Origin: an uncultured Bryobacteraceae bacterium | GTDB taxonomy: Bacteria; Acidobacteriota; Terriglobia; Bryobacterales; Bryobacteraceae | Direction: 5' to 3' | DNA: 7,309 bases | Assembly: GCA_937921835.1 (NCBI GenBank) | Contig: CAKZVG010000447.1 | Span: 1 to 7,309, forward strand | Part shown: positions 5,971 to 7,309 of the stretch, in pieces | Layout: the number at the start of each line of letters is the position of its first letter | Position numbering within the stretch: position 1 is the first letter of the stretch | The notes under the pieces: model-generated | The model's database searches: none | Seen by the model: the letters and a program-made list of their open reading frames with translations, nothing else | Told to the model about the DNA's origin: nothing | Translations under genes and position numbers: made by a program

Positions 5971-7035
5971 TTGAAACCGATCCATTTCCTGCCCAGGCAC
6001 CGGTTGGGCGACATCGCCAGGGAGCTTGGCATCTCCGAAACCACGGTTTCGCGGGCGCTGAGCGGCAAAGGGCGCGTCAGCCCGGCGACGCGGGAGAGAA
6101 TCCTGGAGCGTGTCCGGCGGTTGGACGAGGTGGCCGGGAGCGAAAAGCTGCGTCCCATTCTGAAGCGCATGGTGGGCCTGTTCACCCCCTGGTACAGCAC
6201 CGGCCATGGCATGCGCACGGGCGTTTCGACAGCCGCGGTGGAGGCGCTGCGGACGGTGTGCGAGCCGCGCGGCTACGGCGTCATCTTCAGCTCCTTCGGC
6301 GACCCGCACCAGCCGACGCTCGGCGACGACCTGTTGCGCAGCGGCTCGCTGGCCGGACTGGTGCTGTACCGGACGCAGCAGGAGCGGACCCTGTCGGCCG
6401 TGCTGCCGCGTCCCGGCCTGCCGCATGTCTTTGTGTACCGGAGCCTGCCGGGGACGGGATTGAACTATGTGGGAATCGACTTCAGGGAAGCGATCAGCCT
6501 GGCGGTGGAACACTGCCTGGAACTCGGCTACCGCGACCTCGGGCTGTTAAGCGGAGACACCGCCTATCCCAGTCACGGCGCCTACCGGGAGAATTTCCTG
6601 CGGCTGTTGGAGCAGCGCGGGCTGGAGCGCATTGTCCCCTGGATCAGGGAGAGCGAACTCACCGAGAGCGCGGGCTACGAGGTTGCCAAGAGGGTGCTCG
6701 GCGGGGCGGCCGCGCCGCGGGCGCTGATCTGTTGCAGCGACCGGCTGGCGTTCGGCGTGTTGCGGGCGGCGGCGGACCTGGGTAAGAACGTGCCGCGCGA
6801 CTTGGCGGTGATCTCGCTGGACGGCACGCCGCCGACGGCCTATACCCAGCCGGCGCTCACGGTGGTGCGGATTCCCTGGTCGGAGATGTTTACGCTGGCC
6901 GGGAAGGTTCTGCTGGAGATGATCGAGGGTGCGCCAGCCGTGCGGCAGGCGGCGATCCAACTCGGATGCGAGCTGGTGGTGCGGGAGTCTACGGTAGCGG
7001 GGATCAGGCAGCCGGACGAGCCGGTGACGGCCTAG
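5971..7035 (+). CDS. LacI-family transcriptional regulator
   Basis: This 354-residue protein is a sugar-responsive repressor by family. The helix-turn-helix lies at residues 12-31 (LGDIARELGISETTVSRALS), with E23 and T24 at the positions equivalent to the specificity residues Y17/Q18 of E. coli LacI. Residues about 66-345 are the periplasmic-binding-protein-like effector domain, with NYVGIDFREAISLAVEHCLE (165-184), ALICCSDRLAFGVLRAAADL (251-270), VPRDLAVISLDG (274-285) and the usual C-terminal LVVREST (335-341). The hinge between them is unusual: where LacI has YIPNRVAQQL there is EVAGSEKLRPILKR, lacking the Pro-Asn and about two residues shorter. The start is TTG at 5971; a stop at 5956-5958 in frame rules out anything much earlier. 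GGAGG at 5950-5954 is 16 bases away, too far for normal use, so initiation is probably weak or coupled to termination of the hydrolase 12 bases upstream. As the last gene of the operon it would feed back on itself. Confidence 0.9.
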   Translation: MKPIHFLPRHRLGDIARELGISETTVSRALSGKGRVSPATRERILERVRRLDEVAGSEKLRPILKRMVGLFTPWYSTGHGMRTGVSTAAVEALRTVCEPRGYGVIFSSFGDPHQPTLGDDLLRSGSLAGLVLYRTQQERTLSAVLPRPGLPHVFVYRSLPGTGLNYVGIDFREAISLAVEHCLELGYRDLGLLSGDTAYPSHGAYRENFLRLLEQRGLERIVPWIRESELTESAGYEVAKRVLGGAAAPRALICCSDRLAFGVLRAAADLGKNVPRDLAVISLDGTPPTAYTQPALTVVRIPWSEMFTLAGKVLLEMIEGAPAVRQAAIQLGCELVVRESTVAGIRQPDEPVTA

Positions 7036-7194
7036 GGGCGCGCCGCCGGCACGCAGCACGAGGTCGCCGCGCCCGCCGGTCCGATCGACGCCTCCGGCCG
7101 GGGCCGCTACCGCCGGGCGGTGTGCCCGATCCCCTGGAACCTCCCGGTCAGGCGTTCCGCGCGGTGGAACTAGGGTGAACCGCCCGTCCTGCTT

Positions 7195-7309
7195 TCAGAA
7201 TTCCCGCCGAATTTTTGACTGAGCGGCGAAGCCCGCGGCTGGAGCGCGGGGAGCTTCGTCCGCGCCGGATCGGGAGCCCGGAACGATGATCAGTTTGCCT
7301 TTGAGATTG
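7195..7309 (-). CDS. Possible C-terminal end of a convergent gene of unknown function, runs off the right edge
   Basis: The minus strand is open from the window edge to a TGA at 7197-7195, giving 37 residues that begin NLKGKLIIVPGSRSGADEAP and end IRREF. The start KLIIVPG looks like a genuine beta strand and turn, and resembles the C-terminal GKLVVVPG-type stretch of some short-chain dehydrogenases, but that is too little for assignment. Against it: a second minus-strand frame is also open here, third positions are less GC-rich than in the operon genes, and a 15-pair hairpin lies inside it. If real, the gene converges on the LacI-family gene. Confidence 0.3.
   Translation of the reverse strand, partial: NLKGKLIIVPGSRSGADEAPRAPAAGFAAQSKIRREF
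7197..7216 (+). terminator. Weak hairpin with short T-run downstream of the regulator, possible terminator
   Basis: AATTC (7199-7203) can pair with GAATT (7209-7213) around the loop CCGCC, extended by a G-T wobble (7198/7214) and an A-T pair (7197/7215), and the right arm continues into TTT. The stem is short and AT-rich, so its stability is low. It is the only place after the regulator gene where a stem meets a T-run. Confidence 0.2.
7223..7263. other. Bulged hairpin with 15 base pairs, no T-run
   Basis: GCGG (7223-7226) pairs with CCGC (7260-7263), CGAAGC (7227-7232) with GCTTCG (7253-7258), and CCGCG (7233-7237) with CGCGG (7245-7249). The loop is GCTGGAG, with a one-base bulge (7259) and a three-base bulge (7250-7252). 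No T-run follows on either strand, so it is not a classical terminator. It could be a factor-dependent or bidirectional 3' end between convergent genes, a structured leader, or a REP-like element. Only one copy is present in the window. Confidence 0.4.

Noticed and set aside
6334..6341. An additional TTGCGCAG site inside the LacI-family gene.
   Set aside because: It is explained by ordinary codons (TTG CGC AG) in a conserved coding region and is isolated.
7286..7309. Plus-strand ATG with GGGAG nine bases upstream at the right edge, as the start of a next gene.
   Set aside because: Only eight codons are visible, and the opposite strand gives a longer and more protein-like open frame here.

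Overview
The window looks like a GC-rich chromosomal segment from a member of the Acidobacteriota, most likely the Bryobacterales/Solibacter side. This is inferred from three things: a very long TonB-dependent receptor of the Oar/CarbohydratE-receptor style with an N-terminal carboxypeptidase-regulatory-like domain, a Tat-exported glycoside hydrolase, and GC-saturated third codon positions. No sequence search was run, so the taxonomy is an inference.

Layout from left to right. Positions 1-328 hold the N-terminal 109 codons of a minus-strand gene that leaves the window; it has an intact SWIM zinc finger (CxC...CxH) and is probably the front of a SNF2-type helicase. Positions 329-780 are a divergent intergenic region. 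Most of it is featureless, but its last 80 bases carry five TTGCGC-type sites packed into 54 bases, running into an extended -10 promoter for the receptor gene. Positions 781-7035 hold three plus-strand genes that look like one operon: an outer-membrane TonB-dependent receptor (781-4458), a clan GH-A glycoside hydrolase with a twin-arginine signal (4510-5958), and a LacI-family regulator (5971-7035). Spacings are 51 and 12 bases. The last 274 bases contain an open, coding-like stretch in frame after the regulator's stop, a bulged hairpin, and possibly the 3' end of a convergent minus-strand gene.

How the parts may work together (inference): the receptor imports an oligosaccharide or glycoside across the outer membrane, the periplasmic hydrolase cleaves it, and the LacI-type protein senses the product and controls the operon through the TTGCGC cluster. 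The most upstream-distal gene would then be under its own feedback. The proximal site of the cluster coincides with the -35 hexamer, so occupancy would block the polymerase. This resembles the carbohydrate-utilisation loci with TonB-dependent receptors known from Xanthomonas, reduced to receptor, enzyme and regulator. The main points worth checking are the operator cluster, the apparently leaderless starts on both sides of the divergent region, and the non-canonical hinge of the LacI-family protein.
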